Assembly (NCBI RefSeq): GCF_900105185.1
Contig: NZ_FNTJ01000002.1
Span: 558,001 to 622,000 of the forward strand
Length of the DNA stretch: 64,000 bases
Direction of reading: 5' to 3'
From: Pseudomonas saponiphila
Lineage (GTDB): Bacteria > Pseudomonadota > Gammaproteobacteria > Pseudomonadales > Pseudomonadaceae
Each line of letters starts with the position of its first letter. Within the stretch, counting starts at the first letter, position 1. Position numbers and translations under genes: made by a program. Shown piece by piece: positions 1 through 9,342 of this stretch. The notes under the pieces were generated by a model. The model had not been told where the DNA came from and searched no databases. It saw only the letters and a program-made list of their open reading frames with translations.

Positions 1-732
1 GATAAGAGTGAATACGACCTGGCTTTCAGTTTCGCCACTAACAGCAAGACCGAAGTCAGTGTCGAACATCTGCCCAAATGTTGGCTCAAGGCAACACCTA
101 CGTATTTACCGACGCGTGAGTTGTTGAGCATCTACCCAAACTTTCTTGCGGTTTATGAGAACCACTACCTGGAGTTTGAGGAAACCTGGCGTGACACCTG
201 CAGGCTACTTGGCGGGTTATTGCGTAAGGGACCGACCGAAGATCGTATTCGCGAGTTGCTCAGCCCTCTGGAAACCGCGATGCAGGGCAGTATTGAGCTG
301 GATAAAAATGGGCGTTTTTATCTACGTAATGTCAGCGGCAGAATGGAAATTCCACTGGTAGCGGAGGGTTTGCGAAAGTTGGGCATGCTGGCACGTCTGA
401 TCAGTACGGGGGCCTTGCTGCATCAGGGGTATCTGTTCTGGGATGAACCGGAAGCGAACCTCAACCCTCGCTTGATCAAGCAAGTGGCCAAAACCATCGT
501 TGACTTGAGCGCGAGTGGCATCCAGATATTCATAGCCACCCACAGCCTGTTTTTACTACGTGAGCTGGACATTCTGTTAACTGAAAAGCCTCAGGATGCA
601 GCGTTTTTTGGTCTTCACAGCAGTGAAGGCGGGATTACCGTGAAACAAGGTGGGAGTTTGGAAGATATCGGCGATATCACCGCTCTTGAAGAAAGCCTGC
701 AACAGTCCGACCGTTATCTGGCATTGGAGTGA
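1..732 (+). CDS. AAA family ATPase (ABC/OLD-like), 5' end outside window
   Basis: The frame is open from base 1, so only the C-terminal ~243 residues are present and the Walker A part lies upstream of the window. Visible parts are a Walker B/D-loop segment ([12 protein letters not shown]) followed ~35 residues later by a switch histidine (IFIATHS). This is the layout of AAA_15/AAA_21 ATPases related to SMC, RecF and OLD proteins. Its stop at 730-732 lies 5 bp before the ATG of the next gene, so the two are probably co-transcribed. ATPases of this type often pair with a nuclease-like partner in anti-phage modules; that role is inference here. Confidence 0.8.
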   Translation, partial: DKSEYDLAFSFATNSKTEVSVEHLPKCWLKATPTYLPTRELLSIYPNFLAVYENHYLEFEETWRDTCRLLGGLLRKGPTEDRIRELLSPLETAMQGSIELDKNGRFYLRNVSGRMEIPLVAEGLRKLGMLARLISTGALLHQGYLFWDEPEANLNPRLIKQVAKTIVDLSASGIQIFIATHSLFLLRELDILLTEKPQDAAFFGLHSSEGGITVKQGGSLEDIGDITALEESLQQSDRYLALE

Positions 733-737
733 AGGGC

Positions 738-1241
738 ATGTCGGTTTTGCAGATTGAGAGGCTGACCTTTACGTTTCCGGCCCATTGGCAAGCCAGCAAG
801 TTCGATGACTGGGGTTTCTATCGCAATCATTTCGTTAGGCAGCGCAATGATATTCAAGCTGTAGATATCCTGGCGCTGTCCCCGGATCAAATAGCCTTTT
901 TCATCGAGGTCAAAGATTATCGTCACCCTCAGGCGCTCAAGCCATCGGCCTTACCCGAAGCGATTGCCAACAAGGTGTTTTGCACTTTGGCAGCTTTGCT
1001 GCCGGCCCGTCTGAATGGCAATACCTTGGAGCATGAGCGGGCGCTGAGCCAAGCCGTTCTCAATTGTCACAGGTTGCATGTGGTCGTGCACATCGAACAG
1101 CCTGCCGCACACCAGCCCAAGGTCGAACTTGCGGACATCAAGCACAAGCTTAAACAACTACTGCGAGCTATAGACGCTCACCCAAAGATAGTCAGCATGA
1201 AAAGGCCTCAAGCAATGGCGTGGCTTGTTACGGCCCGTTAA
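738..1241 (+). CDS. Small protein with PD-(D/E)XK nuclease-like signature
   Basis: Encodes 167 residues. The ATG at 738 is chosen because GGAG at 726-729 sits 8 bp before it; an in-frame GTG at 729 overlaps the ATPase stop but lacks such a site. Near residue 45 it reads VDILAL, then 10 residues later FFIEVKDYR, giving the D-x(n)-E-x-K arrangement of PD-(D/E)XK nucleases after two beta strands. The C-terminal half is mostly helical with no motif I recognise. It is tightly linked to the ATPase gene, so the pair may act together. The exact family is unknown to me. Confidence 0.65.
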   Translation: MSVLQIERLTFTFPAHWQASKFDDWGFYRNHFVRQRNDIQAVDILALSPDQIAFFIEVKDYRHPQALKPSALPEAIANKVFCTLAALLPARLNGNTLEHERALSQAVLNCHRLHVVVHIEQPAAHQPKVELADIKHKLKQLLRAIDAHPKIVSMKRPQAMAWLVTAR

Positions 1242-2219
1242 TCAAAGCTTTCGCGAGTATTTCATCACGCCGTCATTTCTTCTCACGCTGCCTTCAGCTG
1301 TTGTTTATCAGCATACGCCTGCAATTTCCCTGCTCTTCACATTCGAAGACAGTCCTGAAACCCATCAGACGGCGATCTTGTCCAGGCTGCACACGTCCTC
1401 GTCCTGTTCGTCGGTGGCCTTGATCTCTTCGATCATCGCCGCTGCCAGGGGCGACAGGCGGTAGCCGGCGCGGCTGACGATGCCGTAGCGGGTGTAGAGC
1501 TCTTCCAGGTCGTCGGCCAGGCCGTCGATCTTCAGGCACACCAGTTCGCCCTTGGCGTTGTGCAACGCGTCGCTGTAGGAGCCGACGATGCCGATGGCGT
1601 CCGAGCGCAGCACCACCCCCAGCAGGCTGTAGCTGTTTTCGCATTCCACATTGGGCGTGTAGTCCGGCTTGCCGCAGAGGTCGACGATGACCTTGCGCAG
1701 GTTCGGCGGGCGGATGGTCACCGCCAGCGGGTAGCTAATCAGTTCGCTGGCGCTGACGCTGTCGCGCTGGGCCAGCGGATGCCCGGCGCGGCAGCAGAAA
1801 TGCCATTTGCGCGGGCGCAGGCGGTGAGTCAGGTAGTCCGGGTCGGCTTCGAAGTGGCGGGTGTCGGCCACGAAGAATTCGAACTCTTCGCTGAGCAGGC
1901 GCTTGCTCAGGCTTTGCCAGTCATCCACCTGGAACTGCACCCGGGCCTTGGGGTAGCGCCCGATGAAGCGGCCGATGGCCCGGGGGATCAATCCCGAGGC
2001 CGGCGCCGGGCCGCAACCGAAGCGCAATTCCCCCGCCTCCAGGCCATTGAACTGACTGATCTCGTTGGCCATCTGCTGGGCGCCGCTGACCAGCCGGCGG
2101 GCGTGCTCCAGCAATAGCTGGCCCTGCTTGGTCGGTGCCAGGTCCTTGCGCCCGCGATCCACCAGTTGGCAACCGACGCTGTGTTCCAGGGCCTGGATGC
2201 TGCGGCTGAAGGCCGATTG

Positions 2220-2226
2220 CGAAAGG
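2220..2226. repeat. 7-bp target-site duplication, IS copy 1, left
   Basis: CGAAAGG here is repeated at 4868-4874 directly on the other side of the IS. It is host lysR sequence duplicated on insertion. Confidence 0.9.
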
Positions 2227-2319
2227 TGCGGATTTCGGTGAACGTGACCGAGCGTTTCGCTAATACGTGACCGGTGCTTCCACCCCGGTTGCGCGGGTTC
2301 TGGATTGTAATCGCATCGG

Positions 2320-3069
2320 TCACGATGCGGCTTGTTCCTCGGCTTTTTTTCGGCGCAGCGACTCGCCTTTCATCGTCAGTCGGTAGGCGTTGTGCACCAG
2401 GCGGTCGAGGATGGCATCGGCCAGGGTCGGGTCGTTGATCCAGCCGTGCCAGTGCTCGATGGGCAGTTGGCTCGTCAGGATGGTGGAGCGGCTGCCAGCG
2501 CGGTCGTCGATCACCTCCAGCAGGTCATGCCGGGCTCCTTCCTCCAGCGGGGCTAGCGCCCAGTCGTCCAGCACCAGGACGTCGACCTTTGCCAGCTGTT
2601 GCAGGGTACGGCCGAAGCTGCCGTCGCCATGAGCGATGCGCAGTTGTTCCAGCAGGCGCGGGGTGCGCAGGTACAGGGTGCTATAGCCCTGGCGGCAGGC
2701 CTGGTTGCCCAGGGCGCAGGCCAGCCAGGTTTTGCCGGCACCGGTCGGGCCGGTCAGCAGCAGGTTGTGCTGCTGGCGGATCCAGTCGCCACTGGCCAGG
2801 GTGGCGATCAGACGCTCGTCCAGGGCGCGTCCGGTGCGGCGGTCGAGATCTTCCAGGCAGGCGTTGGCGTACTTGAGCTTGGCCTTCTTGCGCAGCCGTA
2901 CCAGGCGCTGGTTGTCACGCCAGGCCAGTTCGCGGTCGAGCAGTAGGCCGAGGCGTTCATCGAAGCTCAGGCTGTGGCTGGCCGGCAGCGTCCATTGCTC
3001 TTCCAGGGCGCGGGCCATGCCGTCCAGGCGTAGCTGGTGCAGTTGATTCAGGGTGTGTTGCGGCATCAT
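2320..3069 (-). CDS. istB: IS21 helper ATPase IstB (copy 1)
   Basis: 249 residues, the usual IstB length, starting [10 protein letters not shown]. It is a DnaA/DnaC-type AAA+ ATPase that assists the transposase in target capture. Walker [10 protein letters not shown] lies at about residues 107-115 and Walker [10 protein letters not shown] about 60 residues later. The start chosen (3069) gives the family N-terminus; the frame is open further upstream. It overlaps the 3' end of istA by about 113 bp in another frame, consistent with translational coupling. The protein is identical to the one at 41934-42683. Confidence 0.93.
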   Translation of the reverse strand: MMPQHTLNQLHQLRLDGMARALEEQWTLPASHSLSFDERLGLLLDRELAWRDNQRLVRLRKKAKLKYANACLEDLDRRTGRALDERLIATLASGDWIRQQHNLLLTGPTGAGKTWLACALGNQACRQGYSTLYLRTPRLLEQLRIAHGDGSFGRTLQQLAKVDVLVLDDWALAPLEEGARHDLLEVIDDRAGSRSTILTSQLPIEHWHGWINDPTLADAILDRLVHNAYRLTMKGESLRRKKAEEQAAS

Positions 3070-4642
3070 CGAACAGCTCCTGTTGCGGGGGTTGGTAGTA
3101 GTCGGCGCCACGGACGTTCTCGTGGTCGCCGGGTAAGGTCGTTTCGGCGGCACGCTGGGGCAGCGGCTGTTGATCCAGGCCTTGCTGGAGCAGGTTGCGC
3201 ACGCTGCGCCCGGTGAAGGCGCGCAGGTGTACGGCACGTTCGGCAGCGGCTTCCAGGCGTGCATTGCCATAGCGCCGGGCCAGCGAGAGCAGGCCGAGGC
3301 AGGCGCGGTAGCCCATCTCCGGGTGCGGCTTGTGGGTCAGTTGGTGATCGATCAGTTGGCGCGTGTAGGGGCCGATCCGCGCGCCCCAGTCGAGCAGGCG
3401 TTGTGGCGTCCATTCGCGATGCGCCTGGTGCGCCGCGGGCATGTGCTCGCGCTGGGTACTGTAAGCGCCGCGTCGCCCCAGCAGCAGGTGGCTGGCCACC
3501 CGCCGGTTGCCATGCAGCACTTCCAGGGTGTGTGCCGTCAGTCGCACGTCCACGTTCTGCCGGGCCAGGGCGGAGGGCACGCTGTAGAAGCTGCCATTGA
3601 CCTCGATGTGGTAGTCGATGCTGACCTTGCAGCGCTTGAAGGTGGCGACCTCGTAGGGATGCACCGGCAGCGCTCGCAAGGCCGGGCGATCCAGGCGCTC
3701 GAACCAGTCGCGCCGGCAGCCATCGAGCCGCTTGAACGGGCGCCGATTCAGATCCTCCAGCAGCTCGGCGATGGCCTGGTTAAGCGCATGCAGGCTGAAG
3801 AACTGCCGATGGCGCAGCCGCGCCATGATCCAGCGCTCGACCACCTGCACCGCCACCTCGGCCTTGGCCTTGTCCTGAGGCTTGCGTGGCCGTGCCGGCA
3901 GGATCACCGTCTGGTAATGACGCGCGCACTCCAGCGTGGCCCGGTTCAGGCCCGGCTCGTAGCGATCCGGCTGGGCGACCAGGGCGCGCGGATTGTCCGG
4001 CACAACCATTTCCGGCACGCCGCCAAAGTAGGTCAGAGCCTGGCCCAGCGAGGTCAGCCAGTCCACCTGGGTTTCGCCTGGCGTCGCGCAGGCATAGGTG
4101 TAATTCGAGGCGCCCAGGGCGGCGACGAAGATGTGCGCCCGGCGCACTTCGCCGGTGGCCGGGTCGACCACCGGCAGCGTCGGCCCGGCATAGTCGATGA
4201 ATAGCTTCTCGCCCGCACGGTGCAGCTGACGCATCGAACGTTTGAGCGTCTGGGCGTAGCGCCGGTAGTGCTCGACGAACTGGGTGTAGCGGTAGGTCGG
4301 CTGGCCCGCATGCGCGGCGAGATATTCCTCCCACAGCAGCTGCAAGGTCACGCCCTTGCGTCGCAACTCGCGGTGGATGCTCAGCACATCGGGCAGCACT
4401 CGCTCACCGCGCGGCTTGTTCGTCGACGTCGGTGCAAACAAGGCGGCCGCCAGCGCGGCCTCGTCCATGGCCACCAGCGCCGGCCAGTCCAGCCCGGCCA
4501 CCCGCGCCGCCGCGATGTACTTGCTAACCACGCCCTTGGACAGCTGCAAGGCACGGGCAATCTTCTCGTGGGACAAGCCGGCCTCAAACTTGAGGCGCAG
4601 ACATTCTTTGATGTTTCGCATGGCTACTCGCGGCGCCGCCAT
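2957..4642 (-). CDS. istA: IS21 transposase IstA (copy 1)
   Basis: 561 residues, somewhat longer than many IstA proteins because of a proline-rich C-terminal tail overlapping istB. The N-terminus has a helix-turn-helix ([15 protein letters not shown], residues ~24-38). The RNase H-like DDE core is visible as [19 protein letters not shown] and KAKAEVAVQ at about residues 150, 215 and 250. It catalyses strand transfer using the terminal repeats. ATG at 4642 is used; a second ATG seven codons later (MRNIKECL) is also possible. It is identical to the copy at 40361-42046. Confidence 0.94.
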   Translation of the reverse strand: MAAPRVAMRNIKECLRLKFEAGLSHEKIARALQLSKGVVSKYIAAARVAGLDWPALVAMDEAALAAALFAPTSTNKPRGERVLPDVLSIHRELRRKGVTLQLLWEEYLAAHAGQPTYRYTQFVEHYRRYAQTLKRSMRQLHRAGEKLFIDYAGPTLPVVDPATGEVRRAHIFVAALGASNYTYACATPGETQVDWLTSLGQALTYFGGVPEMVVPDNPRALVAQPDRYEPGLNRATLECARHYQTVILPARPRKPQDKAKAEVAVQVVERWIMARLRHRQFFSLHALNQAIAELLEDLNRRPFKRLDGCRRDWFERLDRPALRALPVHPYEVATFKRCKVSIDYHIEVNGSFYSVPSALARQNVDVRLTAHTLEVLHGNRRVASHLLLGRRGAYSTQREHMPAAHQAHREWTPQRLLDWGARIGPYTRQLIDHQLTHKPHPEMGYRACLGLLSLARRYGNARLEAAAERAVHLRAFTGRSVRNLLQQGLDQQPLPQRAAETTLPGDHENVRGADYYQPPQQELFDDAATHPESTAPATPGRHGPRPGRAMDAAGQPQPELR

Positions 4643-4867
4643 CTTCCTCTCCCGAAATCGGTCGAGGATGGCGGCGCATCAGGTCATGCGCAACGAAGGG
4701 GAAGGCTTTCGCTAAGTCGTGACCGGCGATTTCGGTAAGCCGTGACCACCTGTTTCGGAACAGGCGGAAAATCGGTCACGTTGCTACCGAAATGAGCGGT
4801 CACGCGTTAGCGAAATGACCGGTCACGATCAACCGAAACGGCCGGTCACGGTGCTCCGAAATCCGCA

Positions 4868-4874
4868 CGAAAGG
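4868..4874. repeat. 7-bp target-site duplication, IS copy 1, right
   Basis: CGAAAGG, matching 2220-2226. It lies directly after the terminal CA of the IS. Confidence 0.9.
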
Positions 4875-4982
4875 TTCACCGCCGCTGCGGCCGCAACAAA
4901 GCTGCGCTGTTCAGCGAGGGCAATGAAGTGACGGAGCTGGCGCAGGTCGATATGCATTTTTCACATAAAAAATATCGGGGAA

Positions 4983-4999
4983 ATGCATTGGCTATGCAT
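4983..4999. promoter_or_regulatory. Candidate LysR-type operator
   Basis: ATGCAT-N5-ATGCAT is a 17-bp inverted repeat midway between the start of the broken lysR (4957) and the TonB receptor gene (5112). A third ATGCAT overlaps the lysR start codon at 4952-4957. Size and placement fit a LysR recognition site for autoregulation and divergent activation. The role is inferred from position only. Confidence 0.45.
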
Positions 5000-5111
5000 T
5001 AGGTCGACTCCTTATAAAGGCAATCTCTTATGCAGTAAATCTTTGTAAAAACATAAATAAATAACTTTAAGGAATATACGAGGCTGTATATTTTCTGACC
5101 AGGAGCCGCCC

Positions 5112-7484
5112 ATGAGTCCGTTGTCCCTCGCTTCACCCCTCTCGCCCCGGCGGCTCAAGCGCCTGCCCCTGGCCCTGTTGCTGGCCGGCAGCGCGAGCTG
5201 GACGCCAAGCTGGGCCGAAGACGCCCCGGCGCCGGACACCACGCCGGCCAAGAGCAGCGCGAGCAAGGTCAAGGCCGATGATGGCCAGTTGCAGACGGTG
5301 ACCGTGACCGCGCGGCGCCGCGAGGAAAGCTCGCAGAACGTGCCCACGCCCATGAGCGTGGTGGGCGGCCAGGCCCTGGAGAGCCAGCGGGTGTATCGCA
5401 TTCAGGATCTGCAGCAACTGGTGCCCAGCGTCAACGTCGCCTACATGCATGCGCGCCAGTCCAGCGTGTCGATCCGCGGCCTGGGCAACAACCCGGCCAG
5501 CGATGGCCTGGAAGGCAGCGTCGGGCTGTACCTCGACAACGTCTACCTCGGCAGGCCGGGGATGGCGGTGTTCGACCTGATGGACATCGAGCAGCTGGAA
5601 GTGCTGCGCGGCCCCCAGGGCACCCTGTTCGGCAAGAACACCACCGCCGGGGTGATCAACATCAGCACCCGGGCGCCGAGCTTCACCCCGGAGCGCAGCA
5701 TCGAAACCTCCCTCGGCGAGGACGGCTACTTCCAGACCAAGGGCACGATTTCCGGGCCGCTGACCGATGAACTGGCGGGGCGTTTCTCGGCCTATCGCAC
5801 CCGCAGCGACGGCGACATCAAGAACGAATTCGACCGCCACGACCTCAACGGCGGATCGCGCCAGGGCTTTCGCGGGCAACTGCTGTACAAGCCCAATGAA
5901 AGCTTCAACCTGCGCTGGATCGGCGACTACAACGAAGAGGACTCCAGCGCCGGCACCCGGGTGCTGTACAGCACCGGGCCGACCATCAACGGCACCAACG
6001 TCTACCAGTCCCGCGCGGCGGCGGCCGGGGCGACCCTGGTCAACGGCTCGCACCGCAAGGTCAACCTGGACAACGACCAGCATGTCACGGTGTTCCAGGG
6101 CGGTACTTCGCTGGAAGCCAACTGGACCCTGCCCAGCGATTTCACCCTGACCTCGGTCAGCGCCTACCGCTGGTGGAACTTCACCCCGCGCAACGACGAC
6201 GGCCTCAACGTGCCGGCCAGCTACAACGCCGGGGTCTCGGTGGAAGACAAGCAGTGGTCGCAGGAATTCCGTCTGGCCTCGCCCACCGGTGGCTTCTTCG
6301 ACTACGTGTTGGGCGCCTACTACTTCGGCTCCGACCTGGACAACAAATCCTTCGCCTATTACGGGCCCCAGGCGGATATCTGGAACGGCACGCCGGCCGG
6401 GGCCCTGAGCAACGTCACCAGCATCGGCAACGGGCATATCCAGACCAACAGCTTCGCCCTGTTCGCCCAGGGCACCTGGCACCTGACCGAGCGCCTGGAT
6501 TTCACCGCCGGGCTGCGCGGCACCTACGAGGAAAAAAGCGCCTGGGTCAGCCGTAACGCCCCGCTGGGCGGCGCAGCGGTGGCCGGTGCCGCCGCCAACG
6601 CCCGTCGCGGCCGCACCGGGGCCTATGATTCCGGCGACCTCAACCAGTACAGCACCAGCCCTTCGGGCCTGCTCAACCTCAGCTACCGCTTCACCGATGA
6701 CCTGCTGGGCTACGCCACCTTGTCCCACGGCGAGAAGTCCGGCGGGGTCAACCTGGCGGTGGGCTCGGCGCCGACCGCCGGGGCCGACTCGCTGCTGATT
6801 GGCACCGAGCGCGCCAACAACGCCGAGCTGGGGTTCAAGAGCACCCTCTGGGATCGCCGTCTGCAACTCAACGCCAACCTGTTCTGGACCCAGGTCAACG
6901 GCTACCAGACCAACGCCTACGACAATGCCAACCGCGTGCAGTACCTGACCAACGCCGGTTCGGTGCGCTCGCGCGGGGTGGAAGTGGAAAGCACCCTGGT
7001 GCCGATTCGTGGCCTGACCCTGAACCTCAACGGTTCCTACAACGACGTGCGCTACCTGTCCTACAAGGATGCGCCGTGCCCACCGGAAGTCAGCCTGCGC
7101 CCCGGTGCACCGGCCTCCTGCGACCTCAGCGGGCACCAGGTGGTGGGCGCCTCGAAATGGATCGGCAACGCCAACGGCGAATACAAGTGGAACCTGGACA
7201 ACGGCCTGGAAGAGTACGTCACCGCCAGCTACGCCTTCCGTTCCAAGGCCGTGGGCACCGTGGAAGATTCCGCTTACGGGCAGATCCCCAGCTACGCCGT
7301 GGTCAACCTGTCCACCGGCCTGCGCGGCAACTACGAACAGGGCCAGTGGGACGTCTCGCTGTGGCTGAAGAACGCCTTCGACAAGACCTACTACACCACC
7401 CTCTGGACCGCCGGCAACGGCGGTTACGAAGGCCTGCTGGGCACCCCGCGGACCCTCGGCGTGACCGGTCGCTACGACTTCTGA
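5112..7484 (+). CDS. TonB-dependent outer-membrane receptor
   Basis: 790 residues with an N-terminal export signal (hydrophobic LPLALLLAGSA, then an Ala-rich cleavage region). A TonB-box-like LQTVTVTARRREE precedes a plug domain (VPSVNVAYM, VEVLRGPQGTLFGKN-type motif) and a 22-strand barrel ending in aromatic YDF. ATG at 5112 has AGGAG upstream. It lies 66 bp before a periplasmic arylsulfotransferase gene and diverges from a (broken) LysR gene. That context suggests uptake of a sulfate ester or other organosulfur compound across the outer membrane, powered by TonB-ExbBD. The substrate cannot be read from sequence. Confidence 0.92.
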   Translation: MSPLSLASPLSPRRLKRLPLALLLAGSASWTPSWAEDAPAPDTTPAKSSASKVKADDGQLQTVTVTARRREESSQNVPTPMSVVGGQALESQRVYRIQDLQQLVPSVNVAYMHARQSSVSIRGLGNNPASDGLEGSVGLYLDNVYLGRPGMAVFDLMDIEQLEVLRGPQGTLFGKNTTAGVINISTRAPSFTPERSIETSLGEDGYFQTKGTISGPLTDELAGRFSAYRTRSDGDIKNEFDRHDLNGGSRQGFRGQLLYKPNESFNLRWIGDYNEEDSSAGTRVLYSTGPTINGTNVYQSRAAAAGATLVNGSHRKVNLDNDQHVTVFQGGTSLEANWTLPSDFTLTSVSAYRWWNFTPRNDDGLNVPASYNAGVSVEDKQWSQEFRLASPTGGFFDYVLGAYYFGSDLDNKSFAYYGPQADIWNGTPAGALSNVTSIGNGHIQTNSFALFAQGTWHLTERLDFTAGLRGTYEEKSAWVSRNAPLGGAAVAGAAANARRGRTGAYDSGDLNQYSTSPSGLLNLSYRFTDDLLGYATLSHGEKSGGVNLAVGSAPTAGADSLLIGTERANNAELGFKSTLWDRRLQLNANLFWTQVNGYQTNAYDNANRVQYLTNAGSVRSRGVEVESTLVPIRGLTLNLNGSYNDVRYLSYKDAPCPPEVSLRPGAPASCDLSGHQVVGASKWIGNANGEYKWNLDNGLEEYVTASYAFRSKAVGTVEDSAYGQIPSYAVVNLSTGLRGNYEQGQWDVSLWLKNAFDKTYYTTLWTAGNGGYEGLLGTPRTLGVTGRYDF

Positions 7485-7550
7485 TACCCGGCTTTTCGCA
7501 CCTCGCGCCGGGTTCGCCGGCGCCCTTCGACTTGAACAGGAGTGCTTGTC

Positions 7551-8900
7551 ATGTTGCGCCTCACCACCGCGTTGCCCCTGCTGTTGTCCACCGCCCTGCT
7601 GGCCTCGGCGGTGCAGGCCGCCCCCAGTGTCTACCCCACCGGAGTGACCCGCTACGATCCGGCCAGGGCCTATAACCAGTACGTGATCTTCAGCGGCGCC
7701 GATAAACAGACCCACCTGATCGACATGAACGGCAACGAGGTGAAGAACTGGCCGCAAGCCGGTTTTCCCTCGGCGATCATCGACCCGCAACTGGTGAACG
7801 GCGAGCGTGGCCGGGTGCTGTTGCAGCTCAAGGACAAGGAGCCCGGGCCCCTGGGCTCGGCCGGCAACGGCCTGGGCAACCAGAGCGTCGGTGAGCTGGA
7901 CTGGAATGGCAAGGTGCTCTGGCAGTGGGGCGACCAGGCCCCGGGTGGCGCCGCCCAGCAGCACCACGACCAGCGCCGGCTGAGCAACGGCAACACCCTG
8001 GTGCTGGCCAACAAGGTGCACAAGGTGGCGGGGTTCAAGGTGCCCCAGGTGATCGACGATGCGATCTATGAAGTCAGCCCCGAGGGCCAGGTCAAATGGC
8101 AGTGGCTGGCCTCCGAGCACCTCAGGGAATTCGGTTTTACCCCGGCGCAACTGAAGCTGGTGTACGGCACCGACAACCCGGACTACCTGCACATCAACAA
8201 CCTCAGCGTGGTGGGCCCCAACCGCTGGTTCGACGCCGGTGACCAACGCTTCGCCCCGGACAACCTGCTGATCGATTCGCGCAACGCCAACTTCATCGCC
8301 ATCCTCGACAAGCACAGTGGCAAGGTGGTCTGGCGCCTGGGGCCGAACCTGGCGCCGATCAACCCCAAGACCGCGGGCAAGGTGCCGCGTCCGGTGGATC
8401 AGTTCGTCGGCCAGCATGACGCCCACATCATTCCCGCCGGCTTGCCGGGGGCCGGCCACCTGCTGGTGTTCGACAACCAGGGCACGGCCGGTTACCCCTC
8501 GGTGCCTCTGGGGCTGATCGCCGGCTCCCGGGTGCTGGAGATCGACCCGATCAAGAATGAGATCGTCTGGCAGTACAGCGCCGCCAGTTCCCGGCAGCCG
8601 GGCTGGGCCTTCTACAGTTCGTTCATCAGCAGCGCGCGGCGTTTGCCCAACGGCAACACGCTGATCGACGAGGGCATGAACGGGCGCTTCTTCCAGGTCA
8701 CGGCTGGCGGCGAAATCGTCTGGGAATACGTCAGCCCCTACCTGGGCAAGGCCCCGGGCAGCGAGGCCATCAGCAACTGGGTGTACCGCGCCTTGCCAGT
8801 GAATTACGACTGGGTGCCCGAGGGCACGCCGCGTTCGCAAACCGCGGTGAGCGTGCCGGAGTCGGGGCTGAAGCAGGCCAGTGCCAGCACGGGGATTTGA
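7551..8900 (+). CDS. Arylsulfotransferase (ASST) family protein, secreted
   Basis: 449 residues. ATG at 7551 follows AGGAG with 8-bp spacing; the frame is open slightly further upstream. A signal peptide (LPLLLSTALLASAVQA) predicts the periplasm. Repeated propeller-like segments ending in GNxxxxW and GNTL are visible, with conserved HHDQRRLSNGNTLV near residue 140 and GQHDAHIIPAG near residue 290. These features match the ASST family, which transfers sulfate from aryl sulfates to phenolic acceptors through a histidine intermediate. It is shorter than enterobacterial AssT (~570 residues). It probably forms an operon with the receptor and may help mobilise sulfate esters. Confidence 0.85.
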   Translation: MLRLTTALPLLLSTALLASAVQAAPSVYPTGVTRYDPARAYNQYVIFSGADKQTHLIDMNGNEVKNWPQAGFPSAIIDPQLVNGERGRVLLQLKDKEPGPLGSAGNGLGNQSVGELDWNGKVLWQWGDQAPGGAAQQHHDQRRLSNGNTLVLANKVHKVAGFKVPQVIDDAIYEVSPEGQVKWQWLASEHLREFGFTPAQLKLVYGTDNPDYLHINNLSVVGPNRWFDAGDQRFAPDNLLIDSRNANFIAILDKHSGKVVWRLGPNLAPINPKTAGKVPRPVDQFVGQHDAHIIPAGLPGAGHLLVFDNQGTAGYPSVPLGLIAGSRVLEIDPIKNEIVWQYSAASSRQPGWAFYSSFISSARRLPNGNTLIDEGMNGRFFQVTAGGEIVWEYVSPYLGKAPGSEAISNWVYRALPVNYDWVPEGTPRSQTAVSVPESGLKQASASTGI

Positions 8901-9000
8901 GCTAGAGGCCGTGCTGCTGCGGTCAGGTCGGGCTGGCAGCCCAGCGGGAGCAAGCTCCCTCGCCACAAATGAGGTGCGGGAGCAGCTCTGGAGGATGACC

Positions 9001-9342
9001 TCAAAAGTAGAAGAACAGGCCGGTGTCCCGTTCCAGGGCCAGTCGATTCAGGGCGATGAGCTTGTGGATAAGTTCATCCTCCGCCGTCGCGGTCTGGGTG
9101 AGGATCGACAGCGCCGTGGCCAGGGCGGCCCGACCCTGGATCGAAGCGTCTTCGTAGTCGTCGATCAGAGTGCCCAGGGCGTGGTTCAGGCTCGGTAGCA
9201 GGTCGCTGCTGCACAGGGCGGTCCACTGCTCCGCGGACAGCGCCAGTTCCTCCAGGTCCCCCGGCAGGCACTGGTCCAGATCCAGGCGTTGCATGGCGTC
9301 CTTGCTGGTGGGCACGACTATCCATTTGCGCGGTGTGTTCAT
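9001..9342 (-). CDS. Hypothetical protein, coupled to SMI1/KNR4 gene
   Basis: 113 residues from ATG 9342 (MNTPRKWIVVPTSKDAMQRL). The start overlaps the stop of the upstream SMI1/KNR4 gene as ATGA, indicating translational coupling. The protein is acidic and mostly helical, with no signal peptide or known motif. Co-translation with an SMI1/KNR4 protein suggests an orphan immunity-type pair, but no toxin gene is nearby and the function is unknown. Confidence 0.7.
   Translation of the reverse strand: MNTPRKWIVVPTSKDAMQRLDLDQCLPGDLEELALSAEQWTALCSSDLLPSLNHALGTLIDDYEDASIQGRAALATALSILTQTATAEDELIHKLIALNRLALERDTGLFFYF

Larger units (their letters stand above)
2227..4867 (-). mobile_element. IS21-family insertion sequence, copy 1
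   Basis: 2641 bp, bounded by TG...CA ends. Both termini read inward as TGCGGATTTCGG and carry several further direct copies of a CGTGACCG-N(3-4)-TTTCG motif, the multiple terminal repeats typical of IS21 elements. It contains istA and istB transcribed leftward. It is flanked by the 7-bp duplication CGAAAGG at 2220-2226 and 4868-4874. A second copy of equal length lies at 40136-42776 in the opposite orientation. Confidence 0.95.
1365..4957 (-). pseudogene. LysR-family regulator gene interrupted by an IS21 element
   Basis: The 5' part (4957 down to the junction at 4868) encodes MHIDLRQLRHFIALAEQRS and the start of the winged HTH. The 3' part (2226 down to 1365) continues with QSAFSRSIQALEHSVG and a full LysR substrate-binding domain. 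Removing 2227-4867 plus one copy of the 7-bp duplication restores a continuous frame of about 300 codons across VNLS-QSAFS inside the HTH. The intact gene would diverge from the TonB receptor/arylsulfotransferase pair, as a local LysR regulator usually does. The break within the DNA-binding helix should abolish function. Confidence 0.9.

Noticed and set aside
5133..8966. Very long minus-strand open frame (over 1200 codons) opposite the TonB receptor and arylsulfotransferase genes
   Set aside because: Both plus-strand genes have signal peptides, ribosome sites and family motifs. The minus frame is a GC-skew shadow with low-complexity Gly/Val/His/Gln composition.
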